From Candidatus Helarchaeota archaeon (GTDB taxonomy: Archaea; Asgardarchaeota; Lokiarchaeia; Helarchaeales; HEL-GB-A): DNA of 15,582 nucleotides. Under the pieces are notes generated by a model. The model saw only the letters and a list, made by a program, of their open reading frames with translations, searched no databases and had not been told where the DNA came from. The position numbers and the translations under genes are program-made. Shown here piece by piece: positions 1 to 7,132 of the stretch. The stretch covers positions 1 through 15,582 of the forward strand of contig JAEOSY010000302.1 of the NCBI GenBank assembly GCA_016840125.1, read 5' to 3'. Position 1 is the first letter of the stretch. Every line of letters starts with the position of its first letter.

Positions 1-101
1 CAAACCCAGTAGATAACTCCAATAAATTACATGAAGATTCGGTAGATATTGAGGTGTATAACGAGGTTTGGGAATTAATTAAAAAGCTCGAAAAAATCTA
101 A
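1..101 (+). CDS. 3' end of an unidentified protein (partial)
   Basis: An open frame enters from the left edge (first full codon at 3) and stops at TAA 99-101, giving 32 codons without a stop. The visible C-terminus is hydrophilic and mostly acidic, then ends in an amphipathic stretch (VWELIKKLEKI) that could form a helix or short coiled coil. No domain can be recognised from so little. A 99-base gap with a TATA-like element follows before the next gene, so this gene probably belongs to a separate transcript. It could be a chance open frame, but the codon use resembles its neighbours. Confidence 0.5.
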   Translation, partial: NPVDNSNKLHEDSVDIEVYNEVWELIKKLEKI

Positions 102-143
102 TCCAAAAAAATCAGAATAAATCGTGGAAGAGTATACGGGGAG

Positions 144-195
144 ACTATTTATACTAGAATTTACTTTCAGAAAATACATGATTTTGGAGCTGGAT
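144..195 (+). promoter_or_regulatory. Probable promoter and ribosome binding site of the AIM24-family gene
   Basis: A TATA-like stretch (ctatttatac, from about 145) lies some 50 bases before the ATG at 201, which would place transcription start near 175. GGAG at 185-188 and GGAT at 192-195 are possible Shine-Dalgarno matches at usable spacing. Judged by eye only. Confidence 0.35.
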
Positions 196-200
196 CATAA

Positions 201-881
201 ATGAAACATAAAATAATCGGAAATGTCATGCAACATTTAATAATAGAGTTAGATCCTGAAGAATTAGTTTGGGCAGAAACAGGGAAATTCTTATTTTCAA
301 CAGGAAATATAAGAATGGATACGAAAATGAAAGGTGGCTTCTGGAAGTCCATTAAGCGAAAATTGAGCGGTGAATCGTTTTTTATGGCTAAATTTATAGC
401 GGAAGATGGACCTGGCACGGTGGGATTTGCACCTTCAGTTCCTGGAACAATTATGGCTAGAACTTTAGGTGAAGGAGAATATATGATGGCTGAGAAGGAT
501 GCCTACCTTTGCAGTGAGGAGAGCATAGTCCTTGAAATGGCCTTCCAAAAAAAGTTTGGTTCTGGATTTTTTGGTGGGGAAGGGTTTATTCTCCAGAAGA
601 TTACAGGTCCAGGTATCTTTTTTATTGCAGTAGCAGGCGAATTAATTGAAATGGATCTAAAAGATGGTGAGGTATTAAAGGTAGACACAGGCAGTGCTGT
701 AATGTGGGAACCTACAGTAGACTACTCTATAGAAAGAGTTAAGGGTGTAAAAAACATCTTTTTTGGTGGAGAAGGACTGTTCCTAGTGAAATTAACAGGT
801 CCAGGCAAAGTAACCCTACAAAGTATGTCATTAATGGATTTAGCAAAAAGTATGGCCCCATATATGCCCAATAGACAATAA
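201..881 (+). CDS. AIM24-family (TIGR00266-like) protein
   Basis: This 226-residue protein has the hallmarks of the AIM24/TIGR00266 family: a beta-rich, glycine-rich fold with recurrent G-G-E-G and T-G-P-G turns. Two internal copies of one unit are visible, FFGGEGFILQKITGPG at about residues 123-138 and FFGGEGLFLVKLTGPG at about 187-202, consistent with the repeated beta-helix/TRAP-like architecture of the family. Length is normal for prokaryotic members. There is no signal peptide or membrane segment, so it should be cytoplasmic. The molecular function of prokaryotic members is not established; the name comes from a yeast mitochondrial biogenesis factor. The ATG at 201 is supported by GGAT five bases upstream; Met10 is a less likely start. 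The gene converges on the oxidoreductase gene with a shared terminator hairpin between them. Confidence 0.85.
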   Translation: MKHKIIGNVMQHLIIELDPEELVWAETGKFLFSTGNIRMDTKMKGGFWKSIKRKLSGESFFMAKFIAEDGPGTVGFAPSVPGTIMARTLGEGEYMMAEKDAYLCSEESIVLEMAFQKKFGSGFFGGEGFILQKITGPGIFFIAVAGELIEMDLKDGEVLKVDTGSAVMWEPTVDYSIERVKGVKNIFFGGEGLFLVKLTGPGKVTLQSMSLMDLAKSMAPYMPNRQ

Positions 882-910
882 ATTGAATAAAATTCAATTC
901 TCTTTTTTTT
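881..910. terminator. Hairpin plus T-run shared by two convergent genes
   Basis: AATTGAAT (881-888) and ATTCAATT (892-899) form a perfect 8-bp inverted repeat with a three-base loop, followed by eight T at 903-910. It starts at the last base of the AIM24-family stop codon and contains the stop codon of the opposite gene (894-896). On the + strand it resembles a hairpin-plus-T terminator. Archaeal termination depends mainly on T-runs, so the T8 may matter more than the AT-rich stem. Confidence 0.6.
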
Positions 911-2288
911 CTAGCCATTTGTATAACTTTTTTGAGCATTTAAGTGCACTATCGTAGGTACATTCTAACCCCGGACCATCGCCTTCTGCAGTATCTCCAG
1001 CAAAGAATAGACCTTCGACATCTTTAGAGATATTTCGAGGTTTAAAATCGCCAGTCATCCCAACACGCTTTGCGGTCCCTAAAACCATTTCACTTGAACC
1101 ACTGAAATGGAATTCCTTGAATTCTTTTAAGTTTGGAAGGAGGTTATTAATTTCTATTATCAAATCTTTTATCAGGGCTTTGGTAGCTTTCTTATCTTTC
1201 ACCTCATCAGGAGTAGATACGACTCCATAAAAGAGATAGTGCTTACCGGGAGGCGTAAGCCCTTCTATCAAGGCGGAAGGAACTGATAAATATCGCGGTT
1301 TTCTTAGCGGTTGAAATACGATCGCGCCCCAACATTTGGGATTCCAAGGAAAATCTTTTAACAATTTTTCTTGAAACATAAATCCAATCCCTTGTGCACA
1401 GGATTGTTTATCCCTTAATGAATCAATTTTATTCCTAAATTCACTCGTAAAATATTCGTCGGATATGATTTCAAAGAGAAATTGAAGAGGGATTGTTACT
1501 AAAATAGAACGTGTTTTAAATTTTTGTTCAAATTTCTGATTATTTTCATCCTTACTCTCTGTCTGAACGCCAATTACTTTTCCATTTTCTACGAGGATCT
1601 TGGTTACCTTCATAGAATTTAATATTGCACCACTATGTTCTCTACAAATTTCAGCCATTACTTCAGATAAGGATTGTATTCCACCAGTTTTTGGGTAAGT
1701 TATGGGTCGTTTTGAGGAAAACAGTTTTGAGAAGCTTCTCACGAATTCTCCCGCTGATCCGAGTTCGGGGGTAATGGTTATCATTCCATTAACTGCGGTA
1801 ATTAATTGTTGAAATTGCAAGTACCCCGAAAATCGACCAAAAAAATCGCTTACTGAAGTCTGATCTAGCTTATTTGCGTCTTCGTTGGTGGCCTGATGTA
1901 GATATTCCAACACCTTGAGAAATTTCCCTTTACCCCAAATGCGATCTACTTCTCGTAATCCTTTGTTGCTAAAATCAGGAACTTCTACAAGAATCTCTTC
2001 TTCAACATCATAGAAGGCTAATAAAGGGTTGTAATCAATGAGCTCAAGATCAATACCTAATTCCGATTCAATTTCTGGAAGTGCACCCAAATCGTAATAG
2101 GGAATTCCATGAACCCCAGAATCGATATTGAATCCATTTGGGAGAGCTAAAGTTGAAGCTCTTCCCCCTAAATTTGCCCTCTTCTCAATCAAAAGAATTT
2201 TTAATCCCCATTTGGATAATAAAGCAGCACAGGCAGTCCCAGCGGCACCACCTCCAATAATAATTGTATCAAAAATTTCATCATTCAT
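894..2288 (-). CDS. FAD/NAD(P)-dependent oxidoreductase, phytoene desaturase/amine oxidase type
   Basis: The 464-residue product opens with a Rossmann dinucleotide-binding motif (IIIGGGAAGTAC, GGGAAG at 12-17), an acidic residue ending the second strand (IEK, near 35) and the GGRAST motif (41-46) typical of the CrtI/phytoene desaturase and monoamine oxidase flavoproteins. Near the C-terminus, GLFFAGDTAEGDGPG (Gly-Asp at 431-432) matches the second FAD-contacting motif. The length fits the family. No membrane helix is evident. The substrate is not predictable: carotenoid or isoprenoid desaturase/isomerase and other amine-oxidase-like reactions are all possible, and no carotenoid gene is nearby. 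It is the last gene of the minus-strand cluster with glgA and the phosphohexomutase-like gene, 39 bases after the latter, so co-transcription is likely. The ATG start has no strong ribosome binding site. Confidence 0.85.
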   Translation of the reverse strand: MNDEIFDTIIIGGGAAGTACAALLSKWGLKILLIEKRANLGGRASTLALPNGFNIDSGVHGIPYYDLGALPEIESELGIDLELIDYNPLLAFYDVEEEILVEVPDFSNKGLREVDRIWGKGKFLKVLEYLHQATNEDANKLDQTSVSDFFGRFSGYLQFQQLITAVNGMITITPELGSAGEFVRSFSKLFSSKRPITYPKTGGIQSLSEVMAEICREHSGAILNSMKVTKILVENGKVIGVQTESKDENNQKFEQKFKTRSILVTIPLQFLFEIISDEYFTSEFRNKIDSLRDKQSCAQGIGFMFQEKLLKDFPWNPKCWGAIVFQPLRKPRYLSVPSALIEGLTPPGKHYLFYGVVSTPDEVKDKKATKALIKDLIIEINNLLPNLKEFKEFHFSGSSEMVLGTAKRVGMTGDFKPRNISKDVEGLFFAGDTAEGDGPGLECTYDSALKCSKKLYKWLEKKEN

Positions 2289-2327
2289 AGGCTTTCACAG
2301 TGATAGATGGTAGGAAGACTGGAAGAA

Positions 2328-3698
2328 TTACTTTAAATGAGGTTTTGTTAGTTTTCCTTCCAAGGCATATTCAATTGTCTTAAATAGTTCGGGTCCTTTA
2401 GCAGGATTAGTCATTTCTCCACTAAGAAGAAGTGTATTTTCATGAAATGATGGGATAATGTGAATCCAACCAAGATCTGATCCGAAAAATATTTTCAAAC
2501 CAATTAATGTATCGATAATCTTGAGATCACCGAGGTTTGTCTCTAAAATTTGATGGAAATTTTCAAATATGTCTTGGGAAGTGGGAATTACATAGTGGGC
2601 TTTTATGGTCTTTGGGACATTTGTAAGCAAATTTGTGATTGATTGATCATTTTTAGTTATCATTTCCAATAATTTCAAGGTGGCTAGTGCAGTATCAGAA
2701 AAGAAAGCATAATCTGGAAATCGTACTTTACCTGTATCACTTCCCCCAAAGTCTGCACGATGTAATCGAATAGCATTTGCCACAGATCCCGGAATATTTG
2801 GAACGCGGATTAATTGAGTATCGGGATGCTCTTGAATTGCCTGTTCAAGAATTGTCGTTGTAGTTTGAGTTGTAATAAAGATTTTTGAGCCCTTTTTCAA
2901 CTCCTCAACTACAAATAAGGTTAATAACAAATCAGATGGGATATAATTTCCCCTTTCATCGAAGAAAATTGCACGAGATCCATCCATATCATAACATACA
3001 CCAAAACTAGCGTCGGTTGCAGCGATTACATTTGATAATTTTTTGAGTGAATCCAGGGTAGGTAAAGGCTTTTGGACTGTAGGTGCGTAAGAATTTAAAG
3101 CAATGACTTCAGTTCCAACTCGACTCAAGATTGAAGGAACTATATCCCCTATAGGTCCATTTGAGCAGTCCGCTACAATTGAAAGATTGGCGAGTAAGGA
3201 TGTATCTATAAACTGCGTAATAGCGCGTTGATATAGGTCTTTAACTTCTAAAGTCTGGATAATATTTCCAATTGGACCGGTTGCTCGCTTTACCTTCTCT
3301 TGTTTACAAATATTCAATATACTTTGAACCTTTTTGACGTTATATTCGATGCCAGACCGGTCATAAAGCTTTACTTCAATTTTGTTGCTGTGGTGTGCAT
3401 GGTGAGAGGTAAACATAGCCCCACCTACGGTGCCAAATCGCCGTATTGCGAATTGTAATACAGGGATGGGCGCCGCAGTGAGATCCATGATATTAATCCC
3501 AGCACTCATAAGACCAGCTACGAATGCACGTTTGAGCATGCGGGATTCAGGTCGATAGTCGCGAGCTAAAGTAACTGTTCCTTGATTGTTTAGAGTTGTC
3601 CCCCAAGCAGCCCCTAGTGACGTAGAAATTTCTGGAGTTAATTCTACATTTGGTTCTGCGACAATTCGTGAGCCCGATTTTAGTTGATCAAAACTCAT
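2328..3698 (-). CDS. Alpha-D-phosphohexomutase-family protein with altered active-site loops
   Basis: Overall this is a full-length (456-460 residues) member of the phosphoglucomutase/phosphomannomutase/GlmM superfamily. Numbered from an upstream GTG at 3710, the recognisable loops are: the serine loop, FTSHH around Ser102 instead of TASHNP; the metal loop, DMDGSR at 241-246 instead of DGDxDR, so the third Asp is Ser; the sugar loop, GGSDTGK at 322-328 instead of GGEMSGH; and the phosphate loop, PSFHENT at 420-426 instead of RPSGTEP. The phosphoserine Ser-His pair and the flanking KLYDRSG, FDERG and FPDY segments remain, so the alignment is clear. The changes suggest a different substrate, poor activity or a non-catalytic role. 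It sits 46-58 bases downstream of glycogen synthase, where a glucose-1-phosphate/glucose-6-phosphate mutase would make sense. I chose the ATG at 3698; the in-frame GTG at 3710 adds four residues and cannot be excluded. Confidence 0.85.
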   Translation of the reverse strand: MSFDQLKSGSRIVAEPNVELTPEISTSLGAAWGTTLNNQGTVTLARDYRPESRMLKRAFVAGLMSAGINIMDLTAAPIPVLQFAIRRFGTVGGAMFTSHHAHHSNKIEVKLYDRSGIEYNVKKVQSILNICKQEKVKRATGPIGNIIQTLEVKDLYQRAITQFIDTSLLANLSIVADCSNGPIGDIVPSILSRVGTEVIALNSYAPTVQKPLPTLDSLKKLSNVIAATDASFGVCYDMDGSRAIFFDERGNYIPSDLLLTLFVVEELKKGSKIFITTQTTTTILEQAIQEHPDTQLIRVPNIPGSVANAIRLHRADFGGSDTGKVRFPDYAFFSDTALATLKLLEMITKNDQSITNLLTNVPKTIKAHYVIPTSQDIFENFHQILETNLGDLKIIDTLIGLKIFFGSDLGWIHIIPSFHENTLLLSGEMTNPAKGPELFKTIEYALEGKLTKPHLK

Positions 3699-3756
3699 AG
3701 TATGTTCCACTCACTCACTAATTCACTCTTCTTATTTTGAAGTAAAAGATTCTAAA

Positions 3757-5196
3757 TTATAAAATTTTCTGATAAACTCGCTGATAAAGTTGTTCATACT
3801 TTTCAGCTGATGATTTCCAAGAGAAATCTTTTCCCATAGCACGTTCTATTATGCTTATCATTCCTTTTTTATCATTGTAAAATTGGACTGCAGCCTTTAT
3901 TGTGTGGAGTAATTCTTTACTATCATATTTTTGAAATACGAATCCTACACCGGTGTTATCCGGGCTTCTGATGATATCTGAGATGCTATCTGCAAGACCT
4001 CCGGTATAGCGCACAATTGGAATAGTCCCATAACGAAGGCTTATCAACTGGTTTAGTCCGCAGGGTTCATATTTACTTGGCATCAGAAAAAAGTCAGCCC
4101 CTGCTTCGATTTTATGAGCTAATATATTATCAAATTTAAGAACGATGGCTGTTTTTTTCGGGTATTTTTTACCGATATCCTCGAATAACTCATGGTACTT
4201 TGAGAGTCCAGTACCGAGCAGGATAAATTGAAGATCCAACTGCATAATATCTTCAATTATTTCCCCGATAAGATCGAAGCCTTTCTGATCTACAAGTCTA
4301 GAGATCATCCCTATCAGGGGTCGATCTAATTTAGGTAAATTACTTTCCTCTTGTAGTTTTTCCTTATTAATTCCTTTATTATCCAACGAATTGATGTCAT
4401 AATTATGCCAAATATATGAATCAATTCGAGGATCCCACAATTCGTAATCAATTCCATTCAAAATGCCGAATAAATCATCTTTCCGTTCTAATAGAAAGGT
4501 ATCCAATCCGTAGCCAAATTCTTTCGTTTGGATTTCTGATGCATACTTGGCACTCACGGCATTTATCATGTCAGAATATAAAATACCTGCCTTCATGATA
4601 TTCAATTTTCCCCCGAATTCCAATCCCTTTTCCGTAAATATACTTTCATCAAGGCCAGTCTTTACGAATTTCTCCTTTGGAAAAATTCCTTGATAGGCCA
4701 AATTATGAATCGTGAATAGGCATCGAATATTTCCATACGAGGAATCCCTATTATAAAGATTTTTTAAAAGTGCAGGAATCAGAGCTGTTTGCCAGTCGTT
4801 ACAGTGTATTATATCAGGTGTCCAATCAATGAACTTTAGTAATTTTAAGACAGATTTCGAAAAAAATATAGATCTTTCAGCGTTATCTTCATAATCCCCG
4901 TAAATTTCATCCCGATCATAAAAATAATCGCATTTAACAAAATAAACAATAATTCTTGATTTAGGATATGTGACACTTTCTATTTCAGCTTTGAGGGGAA
5001 AGTTAGGCACCTCAAATCGAATATTAGTGGACTTCAAACCATATTTGTGCGTTTCAATTTCTGAATATTTTGGTAGTATGATTCGAATATCATGTCCTCT
5101 AACTTCTAAGGCTCTTGGCAAAGAGGCTGAGACATCAGCGAGTCCCCCAGTTTTAATGTAGGGAACAAGCTCTGACGTTACATAAAAGATTTTCAT
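3757..5196 (-). CDS. glgA: Glycogen/starch synthase, bacterial type (GT5)
   Basis: The 479-residue protein transfers glucose from a nucleotide-glucose donor (ADP-glucose in the classical family) to the non-reducing end of an alpha-1,4-glucan. It has the GT5 hallmarks: KTGGLADV at 15-22, with Lys15 where the E. coli enzyme has its ADP-glucose-binding lysine; DYEDNAER near 101; HNLAYQG at 164-170; GILNGID near 244; ISRLVDQKG with Arg300 and Lys305; and EPCGLNQL beginning at Glu377, the catalytic-loop glutamate. TGGLAD follows at 398-403. Length and spacing match bacterial GlgA closely, so a complete active enzyme is expected in the cytoplasm. The ATG at 5194-5196 is preceded by AAGGGA at about seven bases. 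It is the first gene of a three-gene minus-strand cluster and is divergent from rpoK. The donor (ADP- or UDP-glucose) cannot be read from sequence alone. Confidence 0.95.
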   Translation of the reverse strand: MKIFYVTSELVPYIKTGGLADVSASLPRALEVRGHDIRIILPKYSEIETHKYGLKSTNIRFEVPNFPLKAEIESVTYPKSRIIVYFVKCDYFYDRDEIYGDYEDNAERSIFFSKSVLKLLKFIDWTPDIIHCNDWQTALIPALLKNLYNRDSSYGNIRCLFTIHNLAYQGIFPKEKFVKTGLDESIFTEKGLEFGGKLNIMKAGILYSDMINAVSAKYASEIQTKEFGYGLDTFLLERKDDLFGILNGIDYELWDPRIDSYIWHNYDINSLDNKGINKEKLQEESNLPKLDRPLIGMISRLVDQKGFDLIGEIIEDIMQLDLQFILLGTGLSKYHELFEDIGKKYPKKTAIVLKFDNILAHKIEAGADFFLMPSKYEPCGLNQLISLRYGTIPIVRYTGGLADSISDIIRSPDNTGVGFVFQKYDSKELLHTIKAAVQFYNDKKGMISIIERAMGKDFSWKSSAEKYEQLYQRVYQKIL

Positions 5197-5488
5197 GCTA
5201 AATCCCTTAATTGCGCCGACAAATTCTGATTAGATAACATATTTTCAGCTAAATACATAAATCTATTTTTTTTCTCACTAATAATTGTCAAAAATTTTAA
5301 ATAGGGTTAGGCTTTTACATGCTTACCTTGCGCTTTTACATGTATCTGTCAATAAGTCTAATTGAAAAGTCATTTTTTCGAGCAAAATATTTAAAAAAAG
5401 AAAATCGAGAAGTAAAAAAAGTCTATTTTTACCTATGAGACGTTTGTAACCAAAAACAACATGCTTTAACCTGAATGGTGTAAAATAA
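5197..5488. promoter_or_regulatory. Divergent glgA/rpoK intergenic region
   Basis: This 292-base, AT-rich region holds the promoters of two divergent genes. TATA-like candidates on the + strand are aaaattttaaata (about 5290-5303) and aatatttaaaa (about 5386-5396); the second would give rpoK a leader of about 70 bases. GGTG at 5477-5480 lies eight bases before the rpoK GTG start. An 11-bp direct repeat is listed separately. I see no RNA gene. A 38-codon open frame from 5319 is not convincing. Confidence 0.5.
5311..5342 (+). repeat. 11-bp direct repeat spaced by 21 bp
   Basis: GCTTTTACATG occurs at 5311-5321 and again at 5332-5342, 21 bp start to start, which is two helical turns. It lies directly downstream of a TATA-like element at about 5290-5303, where a regulator could block transcription. 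This is compatible with a dimer-binding operator, but no regulator is known here and the repeat could be chance. Confidence 0.4.
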
Positions 5489-6016
5489 GTGCCAAAGAAA
5501 AAAAAGAAAACAACCAAGAAGATGGCTGCAAAGAAAAAGACCACTAAAAAGAAAGCAGTGAAGAAGAAAACAACAACGAAAAAAGCAGTGAAGAAGAAAA
5601 CAACAAAGAAGAAAGCAGTGAAGAAGAAAGCAGTAAAGAAAAAAGCAGCAAAGAAGAAAGCAACAGAGAAAATAGAGATCGAAAATCAAATAGAAGAAGA
5701 GACAGTCGAATTTGAAACCGATGGGAAATCCGAAAGAGCTATAAGGGCAGAAATAAAGCATGGATTTATTCCAATTCCAAAAGTTTGGCCGGATCACCTT
5801 ACTAAATATGAACGATCTAGAATCATTGGTGCTCGCGCCCTTCAAATTTCGATGGGAGCACCGATTCTTATTGAAGAACTTGAAAAAATTGGGAACCCCG
5901 TTAAGGTTGCTGAAAAAGAATTAGATTTTGGAATACTCCCCTTAACTATTCGCCGAATCTTACCTGATGGTGAAATAGTAGATTTAAGTATTCAAGAATT
6001 ACTTGAAAATGATTAG
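5489..6016 (+). CDS. rpoK: DNA-directed RNA polymerase subunit K (Rpb6/omega homologue) with lysine-rich tail
   Basis: The C-terminal part (about residues 90-165) is a clear archaeal Rpo6/RpoK: LTKYERSRIIGARALQISMG at 104-123, then the AEKELDFGILPLTIRRILPDG segment near 141-161. The subunit helps assemble and stabilise RNA polymerase by clamping the largest subunit. The protein is 175 residues, clearly longer than a core-only RpoK. The extra is an N-terminal tail of about 58 residues containing 33 lysines, with KKK recurring every five residues from 15 to 57, then an acidic linker (about 60-82). Such tails resemble histone H1-type or HctB-like nucleic-acid-binding segments; that role is inferred. 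The start is GTG with GGTG eight bases upstream. The tail shares frame and start with the core and has no internal stop, so it is probably translated, although Met12 is a possible alternative start. Confidence 0.95.
   Translation: MPKKKKKTTKKMAAKKKTTKKKAVKKKTTTKKAVKKKTTKKKAVKKKAVKKKAAKKKATEKIEIENQIEEETVEFETDGKSERAIRAEIKHGFIPIPKVWPDHLTKYERSRIIGARALQISMGAPILIEELEKIGNPVKVAEKELDFGILPLTIRRILPDGEIVDLSIQELLEND
5531..5659 (+). repeat. 15-bp tandem repeat coding for KKK(A/T)(V/T/A)
   Basis: About nine imperfect copies of a 15-bp unit (for example aagaagaaagcagtg) run in frame through the rpoK 5' region and encode pentapeptides starting with KKK. The one break in the pattern is at residues 29-32 (TTKK). 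Such coding minisatellites can vary in copy number by slippage. The repeat also creates a long Cys/Phe/Leu-rich frame on the opposite strand that is not a gene. Confidence 0.85.
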
Positions 6017-6077
6017 AAAAGCCATGATTTCAACGAATAACTATCCGAGGACAATTCTAAAGCAAATAGATCGTTAG

Positions 6078-6086
6078 TTTTTTTTT
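6078..6086 (+). terminator. T9 run downstream of rpoK
   Basis: Nine consecutive T about 60 bases after the rpoK stop codon, ahead of the acetyltransferase promoter. T-rich stretches of this length are typical archaeal termination signals. No strong hairpin precedes it. Confidence 0.45.
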
Positions 6087-6117
6087 GATTCTATGAGATC
6101 TTACGGATTAGATAACC

Positions 6118-6143
6118 TTTTTAATATCAAACTAAATTTTAGT
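6118..6143 (+). promoter_or_regulatory. Candidate promoter with small palindrome before the acetyltransferase
   Basis: A TATA-like stretch, tttttaatat (6118-6127), is followed at once by the 13-base palindrome ACTAAATTTTAGT (6131-6143). The GTG start is at 6159, giving a short leader. The palindrome is AT-rich and may be chance. Confidence 0.3.
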
Positions 6144-6158
6144 AAGTAGTGAGTAGGC

Positions 6159-6707
6159 GTGCTTGAAACGAAGCTCAATCTTAGAAATGGAATTTCAGTC
6201 ATCCTTCGGAAGCTTCAGAAGGAAGATTTAGATGATATTTGGACTATTTTTAATCAAGTGGTTCAAGAAAAGAAATACATTCCTGTAATCAATCCCGTGA
6301 CCTCCAGGTTCGAAAAGGAAAACTGGTATTATCGCCAGAAAGAGGAAGACAATGTAGTCGTTGTTTCGGAAGTGGATCAGGTAGTTGTAGGGCAATGTAT
6401 GATCGAACATATCGGATGGGATGCAGCAGCTCATGTTGGGGAGCTTGGGATTATTTTAACCCCTTCTTTTCGCAACATGGGGATTGGAAGATTGTTAATA
6501 GAAGCTGCTCTGAAAGGGGCACTTGAAAAGGGATTTGAAAAAGTTGTATTGAGCTGTTTTCACACAAATATTCGTGCCCTAAGCTTGTACAAGAGTATGG
6601 GATTCCGAAAATTAGGTGTTAGAGATCAGCAATTTCGTCTTGATGGAAAAAATTATGATGAAATTTTAATGGAATTATTTATAAAGGAGTACAAATTCGA
6701 GGAATAA
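6159..6707 (+). CDS. GNAT-family N-acetyltransferase
   Basis: This 182-residue protein is a single GNAT domain that would use acetyl-CoA to acylate an amine. Motif A is clear: ELGIILTPSFRNMGIG, with the pyrophosphate-binding Arg105-x-x-Gly-x-Gly110 loop, followed by motif B with Asn137 and LSLYKSMGFRKLG, where Tyr144 is the usual general-acid position. The length fits stand-alone RimI/PhnO/YjcK-like enzymes. The substrate (protein N-terminus, side chain, small molecule or polyamine) cannot be deduced. The start is GTG, with only a weak ribosome binding site (gagtagg). It is co-directional with rpoK but separated by about 140 bases, a T-run and a TATA-like element, so probably has its own promoter. 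It converges on the zinc-ribbon gene, with a T6 run at 6719-6724 between them. Confidence 0.9.
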   Translation: MLETKLNLRNGISVILRKLQKEDLDDIWTIFNQVVQEKKYIPVINPVTSRFEKENWYYRQKEEDNVVVVSEVDQVVVGQCMIEHIGWDAAAHVGELGIILTPSFRNMGIGRLLIEAALKGALEKGFEKVVLSCFHTNIRALSLYKSMGFRKLGVRDQQFRLDGKNYDEILMELFIKEYKFEE

Positions 6708-6724
6708 TTCTATCCATATTTTTT

Positions 6725-7132
6725 CTAAAAATCGAAGATATCTTTTTCTCTTTTTAAAATTTTTCCCATATCTACGAGGATATCATACGCTGCTTCAAAA
6801 TAGAGGGGTTCAAAAACCCAATCTTCGTCTAAATCATCCTTAGTGAGGAACCCATATACCCGATAACATTTGGGACAGAATTTATTTCGTTCCATCGTGT
6901 TCAATTCGTCATCGTCGCCCTCATCGATTGATTTTGGTTTTGAGAGTACCAGCTTCAATCTACAAAAGGGACATTCGGAATAATCACGGGTTTGATTGCG
7001 TAACATGTTATAACGTTTGTCCAACTCTTTTTCATCGTTGTCAGCTACACGCTCTTCTTCGAATGCATTCATACATTCCACTGAACAGAAAGAGTCCCCT
7101 GGTGTCTCTTTTCCACATTGCGGACATGGCAT
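6725..7132 (-). CDS. Small zinc-ribbon protein of unknown function
   Basis: The 135-residue acidic protein has eight cysteines in two four-Cys sets, each suited to one zinc ion. The first is CPQC (3, 6) with CSVEC (16, 20), like the short CxxC...CxxxC modules at the N-terminus of DUF2116/TRASH-like proteins. The second is CPFC (54, 57) with CPKC (86, 89), separated by a very acidic loop (SIDEGDDDELN). The C-terminus (about 100-135) is acidic, then helical. No catalytic residues are evident, so protein or nucleic-acid binding is more likely than catalysis, but this is inference. The ATG start has GGATGG about seven bases upstream. It is divergent from the radical SAM gene across 313 bases. Confidence 0.75.
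   Translation of the reverse strand: MPCPQCGKETPGDSFCSVECMNAFEEERVADNDEKELDKRYNMLRNQTRDYSECPFCRLKLVLSKPKSIDEGDDDELNTMERNKFCPKCYRVYGFLTKDDLDEDWVFEPLYFEAAYDILVDMGKILKREKDIFDF

Noticed and set aside
5319..5435. 38-codon + strand frame upstream of rpoK starting at an ATG inside the direct repeat
   Set aside because: No ribosome binding site, unremarkable composition, and an AT-rich intergenic setting; a leaderless small gene is possible but unsupported.
5531..5659. Possible CRISPR or intergenic repeat array
   Set aside because: The repeat unit is 15 bp without spacers and lies in frame inside rpoK, encoding the lysine tail.
5429..5845. 138-codon Cys/Phe/Leu-rich frame on the minus strand
   Set aside because: It is the reverse complement of the lysine-rich repeat in rpoK; AAG/AAA codons read backwards give Phe, Leu and Cys. 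The + strand product is a certain gene.
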